64,000 nucleotides of DNA, taken from Streptomyces sp. NK08204 (lineage in GTDB: Bacteria; Actinomycetota; Actinomycetes; Streptomycetales; Streptomycetaceae). The position numbers and the translations under genes are program-made. Positions within the stretch are counted from its first letter, which is position 1, and every line of letters begins with the position of its first letter. Below, piece by piece: positions 24,459 through 33,044 of the stretch. Below the pieces are notes generated by a model that was given only the letters and a program-made list of their open reading frames with translations, was not told the DNA's origin and made no database searches. Location: contig NZ_JAINVF010000027.1 of the NCBI RefSeq assembly GCF_020400585.1, positions 1 to 64,000 of the forward strand, in the 5' to 3' direction.

Positions 24459-25844
24459 ATGCCCATCGCGACGGTGAACCCGGCGAACGGCGAGACGCTC
24501 AAGACGTACGAGCCCATGGGCGAGGAGGAGCTGGAACGCCGGCTCCAGCTCGCCGAGGCCACCTTCCGCACGTACCGGACGACGTCCTTCGCCGAGCGCG
24601 CCCGGCTGCTGAACAAGGCCGCCGGCCTGCTGCAGGAGGACCAGGCGGAGATCGGCCGGGTCATGACCACGGAGATGGGCAAGCCGATCAAACAGGCCCG
24701 CGCCGAGGCCGCCAAGTGCGCCAGGGCGATGCGCTGGTACGCCGAGCGGGCCGAGTCGCTGCTGGCCGACGAGGAGCCCGCCGAGTCGGACGTACGGGAC
24801 TCGGGCGCGTCCCGCGTGCGCGTCGTCTACCGGCCGCTGGGACCCGTGCTCGCGGTCATGCCGTGGAACTTCCCCCTCTGGCAGGTGATCCGCTTCGCCG
24901 CGCCCGCCTTGATGGCCGGCAACGTCGGTCTGCTCAAACACGCCTCGAACGTCCCGCAGACGGCCCTGTACCTGGAGGACCTGTTCCACCGGGCGGGCTT
25001 CACGGAGGGATGCTTCCAGACCCTGCTGATCGGCGCGGGCGCGGTCGAGGACATCCTGCACGACGAGCGCGTGAAGGCCGCGACCCTCACCGGCAGCGAG
25101 CCCGCGGGCCGCGCGGTCGCCTCCACCGCCGGGCAGATGATCAAGAAGACGGTGCTGGAGCTGGGCGGCAGCGACCCGTTCGTGGTCATGCCCTCCGCCG
25201 ACATCGACCGCGCTGCGCAGGTCGCGGTGACCGCGCGGGTGCAGAACAACGGGCAGTCCTGCATCGCCGCCAAGCGGTTCATCGTGCACAGCGACGTGTA
25301 CGACGCCTTCACCGAGAGGTTCGTCGCGGGCATGACGGCGCTCAGGATGGGCGACCCCCTGGAGGAGGACACGGAGATCGGGCCGCTCGCCAGCGAGCGG
25401 GGACGGTTGGACCTGGAGGAACTGGTGGACGACGCCAGGCGCGGCGGCGCCCGGGTGCTGTGCGGCGGCGAACGTCCGCAGGGGCCGGGGTGGTACTACC
25501 CGCCGACCGTGCTCGCCGGGGTCACCCGCGAGATGCGCCTACACCGCGAGGAGGCGTTCGGACCGGTCGCCACGGTGTACCGGGCCGGGGACCTGGACGA
25601 GGCCGTACTGATCGCCAACGACAGCCCGTTCGGGCTGAGTTCGAACGTGTGGACCCGTGAGGAGGACGAGGCGGAGCGCTTCGCCCGCGACCTGGAGGCC
25701 GGTGCCGTGTACGTCAACGGCATGACCGCCTCCCACCCGGCGTTCCCGTTCGGCGGTGTGAAGAGGTCGGGCTACGGGCGTGAGCTGTCCGGGCACGGAA
25801 TCCGGGAGTTCTGCAACATCACCACGGTTTGGCAGGGTGTGTGA
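24459..25844 (+). CDS. NAD(P)-dependent aldehyde dehydrogenase (succinate-semialdehyde type)
   Basis: A 461-residue aldehyde dehydrogenase. The N-terminus IATVNPANGETLKTYEP, then VMPWNFPLWQVIRFAAPAL (catalytic Asn region) and LTGSEPAGRAVAS are family hallmarks. The general base lies in LELGGSDPFVV (Glu at about 234) and the nucleophile is the Cys at about 268 in NNGQSCIAAKRF. The end FPFGGVKRSGYGRELSGHGIREF is typical of the succinate-semialdehyde dehydrogenase GabD2/SSDH group in actinobacteria, which feeds GABA-derived carbon to succinate. ATG 24459 has AGGGAGG 6 bases upstream. It appears monocistronic. Confidence 0.92.
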   Translation: MPIATVNPANGETLKTYEPMGEEELERRLQLAEATFRTYRTTSFAERARLLNKAAGLLQEDQAEIGRVMTTEMGKPIKQARAEAAKCARAMRWYAERAESLLADEEPAESDVRDSGASRVRVVYRPLGPVLAVMPWNFPLWQVIRFAAPALMAGNVGLLKHASNVPQTALYLEDLFHRAGFTEGCFQTLLIGAGAVEDILHDERVKAATLTGSEPAGRAVASTAGQMIKKTVLELGGSDPFVVMPSADIDRAAQVAVTARVQNNGQSCIAAKRFIVHSDVYDAFTERFVAGMTALRMGDPLEEDTEIGPLASERGRLDLEELVDDARRGGARVLCGGERPQGPGWYYPPTVLAGVTREMRLHREEAFGPVATVYRAGDLDEAVLIANDSPFGLSSNVWTREEDEAERFARDLEAGAVYVNGMTASHPAFPFGGVKRSGYGRELSGHGIREFCNITTVWQGV

Positions 25845-25870
25845 GCACCGCACGACTACCATCCCCTTCT

Positions 25871-26104
25871 GTGAACCGCGAACTGACCCTGCCACTGATC
25901 GTCGACGACCGCGGGACCTTGCAGGTGGCCGCGGCCGACGTGAGCAAGTTGCTGCGGACGGTGGGCGGGCGGTGGCTCCGTCTGGTCGAGTCCGGGGAGC
26001 AACGGCTCGACGAGGACACCGTGGCCGCCCTGACGATCGAGCTGGCCAAGCTCGCGGACCGCATCGACGTCGCATGCATCGCACACAGCAGCGGAGCGCC
26101 GTAG
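25871..26104 (+). CDS. Small Streptomyces protein (DUF6213-like)
   Basis: A 77-residue acidic protein from GTG 25871. It reads LPLIVDDRGTLQVAAADVS and GRWLRLVESGEQRLDEDT, ending with a helical segment (ALTIELAKLADRIDVACIA). I recall this as a conserved Streptomyces family often annotated DUF6213; no function is known. It follows the aldehyde dehydrogenase by 26 bases and may be cotranscribed with it. Confidence 0.7.
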   Translation: MNRELTLPLIVDDRGTLQVAAADVSKLLRTVGGRWLRLVESGEQRLDEDTVAALTIELAKLADRIDVACIAHSSGAP

Positions 26105-26242
26105 CGGGGCGGCCACCCCTTACCCTTCATCACCGGTTCGGAGTAGTCCGGCGCGAGATCGTCGCCCCGTCGGGTGAACCTGAGTGGACCACCTTCTGAC
26201 CGGCGGGCACAGGCCTGCCGGAAGGCGAAAGCAGGGACGCTC

Positions 26243-27307
26243 ATGGCGACTTTGTGCAGACCTTCGGTGTCGGTCCCGGAACACGTGATCACGATGGAGG
26301 AGACGCTGGAGCTGGCGCGCTCCCGCCACGCGGACCACCCCCAACTGCCTCTGGCACTGAGGCTGATCGAGAACACCGGTGTTCGCACGCGGCACATCGT
26401 GCAGCCCATCGAGGAGACCCTGAAGCATCCCGGCTTCGAGGACCGCAACAAGCTGTACGAGGCCGAGGCCAAGGCCCGGGTCCCCGCGGTGATCCAGCGG
26501 GCGCTGGACGACGCCGAACTCCTGACCTCCGACATCGATGTGATCATCTACGTGTCGTGCACGGGGTTCATGATGCCCTCGCTGACCGCGTGGCTGATCA
26601 ACGAGATGGACTTCGACACCACTACCCGTCAGCTGCCCATAGCCCAGCTGGGCTGTGCGGCCGGCGGCGCGGCGATCAACCGGGCCCATGACTTCTGCAC
26701 GGCCTACCCGAACGGCAACGCGCTCATCGTGGCCTGCGAGTTCTGCTCGCTGTGCTACCAGCCCACCGACCTCGGCATCGGCTCGCTGCTCTCCAACGGT
26801 CTCTTCGGTGACGGCATCGCCGCCGCCGTGGTGCGCGGCCATGGCGGCACGGGCGTCCACCTGGAACGCAACGGCTCGTACCTGATCCCGAAGACCGAGG
26901 AGTGGATCGCGTACGACGTCCGGGCGACCGGGTTCCACTTCCTGCTGGACAAGCGGGTGCCCACGACCATGGAGCCGCTCGCACCGGCCCTGACGGACCT
27001 GGCCGGCACCCACGGCTGGGACGCGTCCGACCTGGACTTCTACATCATCCACGCGGGCGGGCCCCGAATACTCGACGACCTGAGCAAGTTCCTCCGGGTC
27101 GACCCGCACGCGTTCCGGTTCAGCCGGGCGACGCTGACCGAGTACGGCAACATCGCGAGCGCCGTCGTCCTGGACGCACTGCGCCGCCTGTTCGACGAAG
27201 GCGGCGCCGAGGACCGGGCGCGGGGACTGCTCGCCGGATTCGGTCCCGGTATCACCGCCGAGATGACGGTGGGCCGCTGGACCTCGGCGGACGGAGCCAG
27301 GCGATGA
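26243..27307 (+). CDS. rppA: 1,3,6,8-tetrahydroxynaphthalene synthase (type III PKS)
   Basis: A 354-residue type III polyketide synthase. RppA condenses five malonyl-CoA units into 1,3,6,8-tetrahydroxynaphthalene, which oxidises to flaviolin. The catalytic cysteine is residue 138 in LGCAAGGAAI, the position known for RppA. CEFCSLCYQPTD, FGDGIAAAVVRG, FYIIHAGGPRILDDL (catalytic His) and LTEYGNIASAVVL (catalytic Asn) are all present. ATG 26243 fits the family N-terminus ATLCRPSVSVPEH. It overlaps the P450 gene by ATGA and heads a three-gene operon for a naphthoquinone pigment thought to protect against UV and oxidants. Confidence 0.96.
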   Translation: MATLCRPSVSVPEHVITMEETLELARSRHADHPQLPLALRLIENTGVRTRHIVQPIEETLKHPGFEDRNKLYEAEAKARVPAVIQRALDDAELLTSDIDVIIYVSCTGFMMPSLTAWLINEMDFDTTTRQLPIAQLGCAAGGAAINRAHDFCTAYPNGNALIVACEFCSLCYQPTDLGIGSLLSNGLFGDGIAAAVVRGHGGTGVHLERNGSYLIPKTEEWIAYDVRATGFHFLLDKRVPTTMEPLAPALTDLAGTHGWDASDLDFYIIHAGGPRILDDLSKFLRVDPHAFRFSRATLTEYGNIASAVVLDALRRLFDEGGAEDRARGLLAGFGPGITAEMTVGRWTSADGARR

Positions 27308-28518
27308 CCGACGACACGCTCACCGAGATCCTGCCCCCGGTCCGGCACTGGCCGGCGCTCGACCTGACCGGGACGGACTTCGACCCGGTGCTGACCGAGC
27401 TGATGCGCGAGGGACCGGTCACCCGCATCCAGCTGCCCAACGGCGAGGGCTGGGCGTGGCTGGTGACCCGGTACGACGACGTGCGCATGGTGACCAACGA
27501 CCCCCGCTTCAGCCGTGAGGCGGTCATGGGCAGGCAGGTCACCCGGCTCGCCCCGCACTTCATCCCGGACCGGGGCGCGGTCGGCTTCCTCGACCCGCCC
27601 GACCACACCCGGCTGCGCCGCTCGGTGGCCGCCGCGTTCACCGCGAAGGGCGTGGAACGCGTCCGGGAGAAGGCGCGCGGAATGCTGGACGAGCTGGTGG
27701 ACGAACTCCTCCAGGACGGCCCGCCGGCCGACCTCACGGCGACGGTCCTCGGGCCGTTCCCCATCGCGGTGATCTGCGAACTGATGGGCGTACCGGCCGC
27801 GGACCGGCACGTCATGCACACCTGGACCCAGCTGATCCTGTCCTCCTCCCACGGCAAGGAGATCAGCGAGAAGGCCAAGCGCGAGATGAGCGCCTACTTC
27901 TCGGACCTGATCGGGCGGCGCGAGGGCAGCACGGACGAGGACGTCACCTCGCTGCTCGGCGCCGCCGTGGGCCGGGGCGAGGTCACCCTGGACGAGGCGG
28001 TCGGCCTCGCCGTGCTCCTCCAGATCGGCGGCGAGGCGGTCACCAACAACAGCGGGCAGATGTTCTACCTCCTGCTGACCCGCCCCGACCTGACCGAACG
28101 GCTGCGCGCCGAGCCGGAGATCCGCCCGCGGGCGATCGACGAACTGCTGCGCTACATACCGCACCGCAACGCGGTCGGCCTGTCCCGGATCGCCCTGGAG
28201 GACGTCGAGATCAAAGGCGTACGCATCCGGGCCGGCGACCCGGTCTACGTCTCCTACCTGGCCGCCAACCGCGACCCGGACGTCTTCCCCGACCCTGAGC
28301 GGATCGACTTCTCCCGTACCTGCAACCCGCACGTGGCGTTCGGCTTCGGCCCGCACTACTGCCCGGGCGGCATGCTGGCCCGGCTGGAGTCGGAGCTGCT
28401 GGTGGACACCCTCCTGGACCGGGTGCCGAGGCTGCGGCTGGCCGTGACGCCGAGGCAGGTGCCCTTCCGGAAGGGCGCGTTGATCCGGGGGCCCGAGGCC
28501 CTGCCGGTGACCTGGTGA
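27304..28518 (+). CDS. Cytochrome P450 CYP158A (biflaviolin synthase type)
   Basis: A 404-residue cytoplasmic P450 matching the CYP158A group, which couples flaviolin phenolically to dimers and trimers. The heme cysteine is residue 353 in FGFGPHYCPGG, the same number I recall for CYP158A2. The I-helix reads QIGGEAVTNNSG, with Ala at residue 245 in place of the usual oxygen-activating Thr, a known CYP158A2 peculiarity. ExxR is in ELLRYI after IDELLR, and PERIDFSR precedes the heme loop. It is coupled to rppA by ATGA, so the substrate is almost certainly the RppA product. Confidence 0.94.
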   Translation: MTDDTLTEILPPVRHWPALDLTGTDFDPVLTELMREGPVTRIQLPNGEGWAWLVTRYDDVRMVTNDPRFSREAVMGRQVTRLAPHFIPDRGAVGFLDPPDHTRLRRSVAAAFTAKGVERVREKARGMLDELVDELLQDGPPADLTATVLGPFPIAVICELMGVPAADRHVMHTWTQLILSSSHGKEISEKAKREMSAYFSDLIGRREGSTDEDVTSLLGAAVGRGEVTLDEAVGLAVLLQIGGEAVTNNSGQMFYLLLTRPDLTERLRAEPEIRPRAIDELLRYIPHRNAVGLSRIALEDVEIKGVRIRAGDPVYVSYLAANRDPDVFPDPERIDFSRTCNPHVAFGFGPHYCPGGMLARLESELLVDTLLDRVPRLRLAVTPRQVPFRKGALIRGPEALPVTW

Positions 28519-28525
28519 GCGGGCC

Positions 28526-29083
28526 ATGACGGAGACCGAGGGACTGCTCGTGCCGCCCGGGCACGGCCGCGTCGTCGAGACGCCGGCCCAGCGCGTGACG
28601 TTCAAGGTCACCGGCACCCACTCGCGGATGGCCTCCACCTTCGAGGTGGAGGTCCCGCCGGGATTCGACGTCGGCGCACATGTGCACACGCGAAGCGAGG
28701 AGTTGTTCTACGTCCTCGAAGGCGAGCTGGACGTGCTCGCCTTCGAGCCCCGCGTTCGCACACCGGAGAACTGGCAGAGCTGGGAGTCGGGTTCGGGCAA
28801 CCGGGTGGTCCGGGCGGCGCCCGGCACGGTGATCGTCGTACCACCGGGCTGCCCCCACGCGTTCGCGAACCCGACGGACCGGTCCGCGAGGATGCTCTTC
28901 CAGGCGTCTCCCCCGCCGGACCACGAGCGCTATTTCGAGGAACTGCTGGAGATCCTGCGGGACGGCGGCCCGCCGGACCAGGAGGCGATCGAGGAGCTAC
29001 GCGCCAAGTACGACATCGAGCAGCTGACTCCGCTGAGGCACGGCGCTACCGGATGGGCATCCCGGCCAGGGTCCGCGCGATGA
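28526..29083 (+). CDS. Cupin protein of the rppA pigment operon
   Basis: A 185-residue single-domain cupin. The first cupin motif is GAHVHTRSEELFYVLEGELDVLAF at about residues 50-73 and the second PGTVIVVPPGCPHAFANP at about 96-113, keeping the metal-binding His/Glu set. It follows the P450 by 7 bases. The same third gene accompanies rppA and CYP158A2 in S. coelicolor (recollection). Quinone-forming oxygenation of tetrahydroxynaphthalene to flaviolin is a reasonable role, as for related cupins, but that is inference. Its last 38 bases overlap the 3' end of the convergent acyl-CoA dehydrogenase. Confidence 0.88.
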   Translation: MTETEGLLVPPGHGRVVETPAQRVTFKVTGTHSRMASTFEVEVPPGFDVGAHVHTRSEELFYVLEGELDVLAFEPRVRTPENWQSWESGSGNRVVRAAPGTVIVVPPGCPHAFANPTDRSARMLFQASPPPDHERYFEELLEILRDGGPPDQEAIEELRAKYDIEQLTPLRHGATGWASRPGSAR

Positions 29084-30272
29084 CCAGCCGCTGGATCTCG
29101 CTCGTGCCCTCGAAGATCGTGTAGATCGCGCTGTCGCGGTGCATCCGCTCGACCGGGTACTCCCGGGTGTACCCGTTGCCGCCGAGGATCTGGATGGCCT
29201 GCGCGGTCACCTTCTTCGCGGTCTCGCTCGCGAACAGCTTCGACATCGACCCCTCGGCCGCGGTGAACGGCTTGCCGTTGACCGCCATCCAGGAGGCGCG
29301 CCACACGAGCAGACGGGCGGCGTCGATCTGCGTCCGCATGTCGGCGAGCTGGAAGGCCACGCCCTGGTTGTCGATGATCGGCCGGCCGAACTGCTCACGG
29401 GTGCCGGCGTAGTCGAGAGCGACCTCGTAGGCGGCACGAGCGGTGCCGACCGCCATCGCGCCCACGGCCGGCCGCGAGGCCTCGAACGTGGCCATCGCCG
29501 CGTTCTTCACGCGCTCGCCGCCCGCCTTCGCCGTCTCGCGGGCGCGGGCGAGGCGCTCGTCCAGCTTCTCCTTGCCGCCGAGCAGGCAGGAGCCGGGGAC
29601 GCGGACGTCGTCGAGGATGACCTCGGCGGTGTGCGAGGCGCGGATGCCGTGCTTCTTGAACTTCTGCCCCTGGGCGAGGCCCGGCGTGCCCGGCGGGACG
29701 ATGAAGGAGGCGTGGCCCTTGGATCCCAGCTCCGGGTCGACGACGGCGACGACGACGTGGACGCCCGCGATGCCGCCGTTGGTCGCCCAGGTCTTGGTGC
29801 CGTTGATCACCCACTCGTCCTTGGCCTCGTCGTACACCGCACGCGTGCGCATGGAGGCCACGTCGGAGCCGGCGTCGGGCTCGGAGGAGCAGAACGCGGC
29901 CACCTTGACGTCGCTCGCGTCGCCGTACATCTGAGGGATCCAGGTGCCGATCTGTTCCTCGGTTCCGTTGGCGAGCACGCCCACGGCGGCGAGGCCGGTG
30001 CCCACGATGGACAGGGCGATGCCCGCGTCACCCCAGAACAGTTCCTCCATGGCCATCGGAATACCGAGACCGGTGGGGTCGAAGTACTGCTGCGCGTAGA
30101 AGTCGAGGGAGTAGATGCCGACCTTGGCCGCCTCCTGGATGACCGGCCAGGGAGTCTCCTCGCGCTCGTCCCACTCGGCGGCGGCGGGGCGGATCACATC
30201 GGCGGCGAAGCCATGGAGCCAGTCCCGGACCTCCTTCTGTTCGTCGTTCAGCTCCATGGTGAACTCGGCCAT
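29046..30272 (-). CDS. Acyl-CoA dehydrogenase
   Basis: A 408-residue FAD-dependent acyl-CoA dehydrogenase of normal homotetrameric type. Conserved blocks: VAAFCSSEPDAGSDVASMRTRAV, NGTKTWATNGGIAGVHVVVAVVD, KFKKHGIRASHTAEVILDDVRVPG, and C-terminal QILGGNGYTREYPVERMHRDS followed by YTIFEGTSEIQRLVIAR with the catalytic-loop Glu. It catalyses the first oxidation of beta-oxidation; chain length is not deducible. ATG 30272 is followed upstream by two palindromes and a divergent TetR gene, its probable repressor. The 3' end overlaps the pigment-operon cupin tail-to-tail. Confidence 0.93.
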   Translation of the reverse strand: MAEFTMELNDEQKEVRDWLHGFAADVIRPAAAEWDEREETPWPVIQEAAKVGIYSLDFYAQQYFDPTGLGIPMAMEELFWGDAGIALSIVGTGLAAVGVLANGTEEQIGTWIPQMYGDASDVKVAAFCSSEPDAGSDVASMRTRAVYDEAKDEWVINGTKTWATNGGIAGVHVVVAVVDPELGSKGHASFIVPPGTPGLAQGQKFKKHGIRASHTAEVILDDVRVPGSCLLGGKEKLDERLARARETAKAGGERVKNAAMATFEASRPAVGAMAVGTARAAYEVALDYAGTREQFGRPIIDNQGVAFQLADMRTQIDAARLLVWRASWMAVNGKPFTAAEGSMSKLFASETAKKVTAQAIQILGGNGYTREYPVERMHRDSAIYTIFEGTSEIQRLVIARTLAGMPIR

Positions 30273-30295
30273 GTCCCCTCCAGCGGCAGTACGGT

Positions 30296-30332
30296 GTTAC
30301 TAGCGGTAACTGGAGTGTGTTACCGACCGGTA
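30296..30332. promoter_or_regulatory. Two TTAC/GTAA palindromes, candidate TetR operators
   Basis: GTTAC-TAGCG-GTAAC (30296-30310) is a perfect 5+5 repeat. A second, TACC-GACC-GGTA (30321-30332), follows 10 bases later. A further GTTAC occurs at about 30400. All lie between the divergent acyl-CoA dehydrogenase and TetR genes. TTACCG..CGGTAA-like sites are bound by TetR regulators of fatty-acid degradation in actinobacteria. Confidence 0.65.
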
Positions 30333-30447
30333 GGAGAAGTCAACTCCCGCTGACGCCCCGCGTGCCCGGCATCCCGTTCGATGTCAGGCACCCGGTCAGT
30401 GTTACTTTGCGCAGGCGTCACCGAAACAGCACGGGTGGGGAGAGCAC

Positions 30448-31089
30448 ATGAACACCACACAGCGGACCGACCAGCAGCGGTCCGCGGACCGCCGACGGCG
30501 CGAGCTACTGGAGGCCGCCGACCGGGTGGTGCTGCGCGACGGCCCGCAGGCTTCGATGAACGCGATCGCGGCGGAGGCCGGCATCACCAAGCCGATCCTC
30601 TACCGGCACTTCGGGGACAAGGGCGGGCTTTACGCGGCCTTGGCCAAGCGGCACACGGACGCCCTGCTGGACTCGCTGCGGGCGGCGCTGGACGCGCCGG
30701 CCGAGCGACGCGAGCGCGTGGAGTCCACGCTGGACACCTACCTCGCGGCGATCGAGGCCCGCCCCCAGGTCTACCGCTTCCTGATGCACCCGGCGGAGGG
30801 GTCCCAGAGCGACCAGGGCTTCGACGTCGGCAAGCACAGCGCGCCGCTGCTGCGCAGGATGGGCGAGGAGCTGGCCCGGGTCATCGAGGAGCGGGTCGAT
30901 CTGGGACCGGGCAGCCAGCAGCTGGCCCGGGTGTGGGGGCACGGCATCGTCGGGATGATGCACGCGGCCGGGGACTGGTGGCTGGGCGAACGGCCCTGTT
31001 CCCGGGCCGAGTTGGTGCGGTCCCTGGCCGACCTGCTGTGGGGTCGTCTCGCGGCGGCCGGGGACCGGGTGGGCGGCCCGGGGTTCTGA
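30448..31089 (+). CDS. TetR-family regulator of fatty-acid catabolism (inferred)
   Basis: A 213-residue TetR protein. The DNA-binding domain runs from RRRRELLEAADRVVLRDGPQA to the recognition helix AGITKPILYRHFGDKGGLYAAL at about residues 47-68. The rest is helical and includes RPQVYRFLMHP, as in acyl-CoA-responsive TetR proteins. The ATG at 30448 has GGGGAG 6 bases upstream. It faces an acyl-CoA dehydrogenase across two palindromes, so repression of that gene relieved by acyl-CoA is the likeliest role. Confidence 0.9.
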   Translation: MNTTQRTDQQRSADRRRRELLEAADRVVLRDGPQASMNAIAAEAGITKPILYRHFGDKGGLYAALAKRHTDALLDSLRAALDAPAERRERVESTLDTYLAAIEARPQVYRFLMHPAEGSQSDQGFDVGKHSAPLLRRMGEELARVIEERVDLGPGSQQLARVWGHGIVGMMHAAGDWWLGERPCSRAELVRSLADLLWGRLAAAGDRVGGPGF

Positions 31090-31093
31090 TCCT

Positions 31094-31633
31094 TCAGCGG
31101 CGCCACGAGGCCCGGCCGACCTGCCTGAGCAGTCTGCGCCTGCGCCAGCCCCTGAGATGGTCGGCGTAGACCGTGCCGTCCAGATGGTCGCACTCGTGCT
31201 GCAGGCACCTCGCGAAGAAACCCGTGCCGTGCACGGTGACCGGCTCCCCCGTCATCGTGACGCCCTCGACCACCGCGTGGTCGTAGCGCTCGGTCCCCGC
31301 CTCCAGTCCCGGCAGCGAGAGACAGCCCTCCGGGCCGCGGATCACCACACCGTCCGCGTCCACCAGGCGGGGGTTCACCACGTGTCCGAGGTGCCGTACG
31401 TCCTCGTCGTCCGGGCAGTCGTACACGAACACCCGCAGCGGCACCCCGATCTGGTTCGCGGCCAGGCCCACCCCCCGCGCCGCGTACATCGTGGCGAACA
31501 GGTCCTCCACGAGTACCGCCAGATCGCTGCCGAAATCGGTGACTTCCCGGCATTGCTCGCGCAGTGGGGCGTCGCCGAGCAGGGTGAGAGGCCGGACGCG
31601 CCCGCGGGCGCCCGGAATGGAACCGTGTCGCAT
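31094..31633 (-). CDS. def: Peptide deformylase
   Basis: A 179-residue metal-dependent deformylase that removes the formyl group from nascent proteins. All three family motifs are present: GVGLAANQIG at about residues 55-64, EGCLSLPG at about 101-108 with the metal-binding Cys, and HECDHLDG at about 144-151 with two His ligands and the catalytic Glu. ATG 31633 has no Shine-Dalgarno sequence; TACCCT, a good -10 box, ends 7 bases upstream, so the transcript may be leaderless. Streptomyces often carry several def genes; this is probably one paralogue. It ends 4 bases from the TetR stop. Confidence 0.94.
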   Translation of the reverse strand: MRHGSIPGARGRVRPLTLLGDAPLREQCREVTDFGSDLAVLVEDLFATMYAARGVGLAANQIGVPLRVFVYDCPDDEDVRHLGHVVNPRLVDADGVVIRGPEGCLSLPGLEAGTERYDHAVVEGVTMTGEPVTVHGTGFFARCLQHECDHLDGTVYADHLRGWRRRRLLRQVGRASWRR

Positions 31634-31784
31634 GGGCGCAAGGGTACGGTTCCCTCGGCACACGCCCGTCGCGCGAGGCTGGGCCGGGATTCGGGTGTGT
31701 GAGCGGATCTCGATAGGCTGAGGCCCACACCACGTTGCCGGATGGCCCAAGGCGCGGCGCGTACGCAAGGAGGATCGAGAACTG

Positions 31785-33023
31785 ATGGCAGGCAACTCGG
31801 ACCCGCTCAACGCGCGGGCCAAGCTGGCCGTGACCGCCGGCAAGGCGGTCGCTGCGGCGTCTCGCGCAGCGGGACGGGGCAGCGGGTCGGTGATCGGCGG
31901 CCGGGTCGCGCTCAGACTCGACCCCGATCTCCTCGGACGGCTCGCCCAGAACCTGGACGTCGTCCTGGTGTCCGCCACCAACGGCAAGACCACCACCACC
32001 CGGCTCATCGCGGAGGCGCTGCGCGCCGCGGGCCCGGTCGTGTCGAACGCGCTCGGCGCCAACATGCCGGCCGGTATCACCTCTGCGCTCGCGGGCGGCT
32101 CGGACGCGAAGTTCGGCGTCATCGAGGTCGACGAGAAGTACCTGGCCGGAGTGGCCCGGGACACCGACCCGAAGTGCATCGCCCTGCTCAACCTCTCCCG
32201 CGACCAGCTCGACCGCGCCGCCGAGACCCGGATGCTCGCCGAGAACTGGCGCGAGGGCCTGTCCGGGTCGAAGGCCGTCATCGTCGCCAACTGCGACGAC
32301 CCGCTCGTGGTGTGGGCCGCCTCCTCCTCCCCGAACGTGATCTGGGTCGCGGCCGGGCAGATGTGGCAGGAGGACGCATGGTCCTGCCCGTCGTGCGGCG
32401 GCGTGATGCAGCGCCCCGGCGACGACTGGTTCTGCGGTGAGTGCGGCTTCCGCCGGCCGACGCCGAGCTGGGCGCTGTCCGGGGACCACGTCCTCGACCC
32501 GCACGGCTCGGCCTGGCCCATCCACCTCCAGCTGCCGGGCCGGGCCAACAAGGCGAACGCGGCCAGCTCCGCGGCCGTCGCCGCCGTCTTCGGGGTGCCG
32601 CCGCAGGTCGCCCTGGAGCGGATGTACCAGGTGCAGGCCGTGGCCGGACGGTACGACGTGGTCCAGTTCCTGGAGCGGGACCTGCGGCTGCTGCTGGCCA
32701 AGAACCCGGCCGGCTGGCTGGAGACGTTCTCCCTGATCGACCCGCCGCCCACCCCGGTGATCCTGTCCGTGAACGCGCGCTCCGCCGACGGCACCGACAC
32801 CTCCTGGCTGTGGGACGTCGACTACACGCGGCTGACCGGCCACCCGATCTTCGTCATCGGCGACCGGAAGCTGGACCTCGCCGTCCGTCTGGAGGTCGCG
32901 AACCAGCACTTCCAGGTCTGCGACAACCTCGACCAGGCCGTCCAGCAGGCCCCGCCTGGCCGCATCGAGGTCATCGCGAACTACACCGCGTTCCAGGACC
33001 TGCGCCGCCGCGTCGGCAACTGA
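31785..33023 (+). CDS. murT: Lipid II isoglutaminyl synthase, MurT subunit
   Basis: A 412-residue Mur-ligase-like ATPase. With GatD it amidates the D-glutamate alpha-carboxyl of lipid II. The P-loop is SATNGKTTTTRL at about residues 62-73. A Cys4 zinc ribbon (CPSCGG at about 201 and CGECGF at about 217) is inserted in the central domain, as in other MurT proteins. The C-terminal DUF1727 domain begins near DYTRLTGHPIFVIGDRKLDLAVRLE. ATG 31785 has AAGGAGG 9 bases upstream. The gatD partner follows 21 bases later, so they form an operon. Confidence 0.95.
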   Translation: MAGNSDPLNARAKLAVTAGKAVAAASRAAGRGSGSVIGGRVALRLDPDLLGRLAQNLDVVLVSATNGKTTTTRLIAEALRAAGPVVSNALGANMPAGITSALAGGSDAKFGVIEVDEKYLAGVARDTDPKCIALLNLSRDQLDRAAETRMLAENWREGLSGSKAVIVANCDDPLVVWAASSSPNVIWVAAGQMWQEDAWSCPSCGGVMQRPGDDWFCGECGFRRPTPSWALSGDHVLDPHGSAWPIHLQLPGRANKANAASSAAVAAVFGVPPQVALERMYQVQAVAGRYDVVQFLERDLRLLLAKNPAGWLETFSLIDPPPTPVILSVNARSADGTDTSWLWDVDYTRLTGHPIFVIGDRKLDLAVRLEVANQHFQVCDNLDQAVQQAPPGRIEVIANYTAFQDLRRRVGN

Positions 33024-33044
33024 TCTTCGAAGGGCGATCACCTC

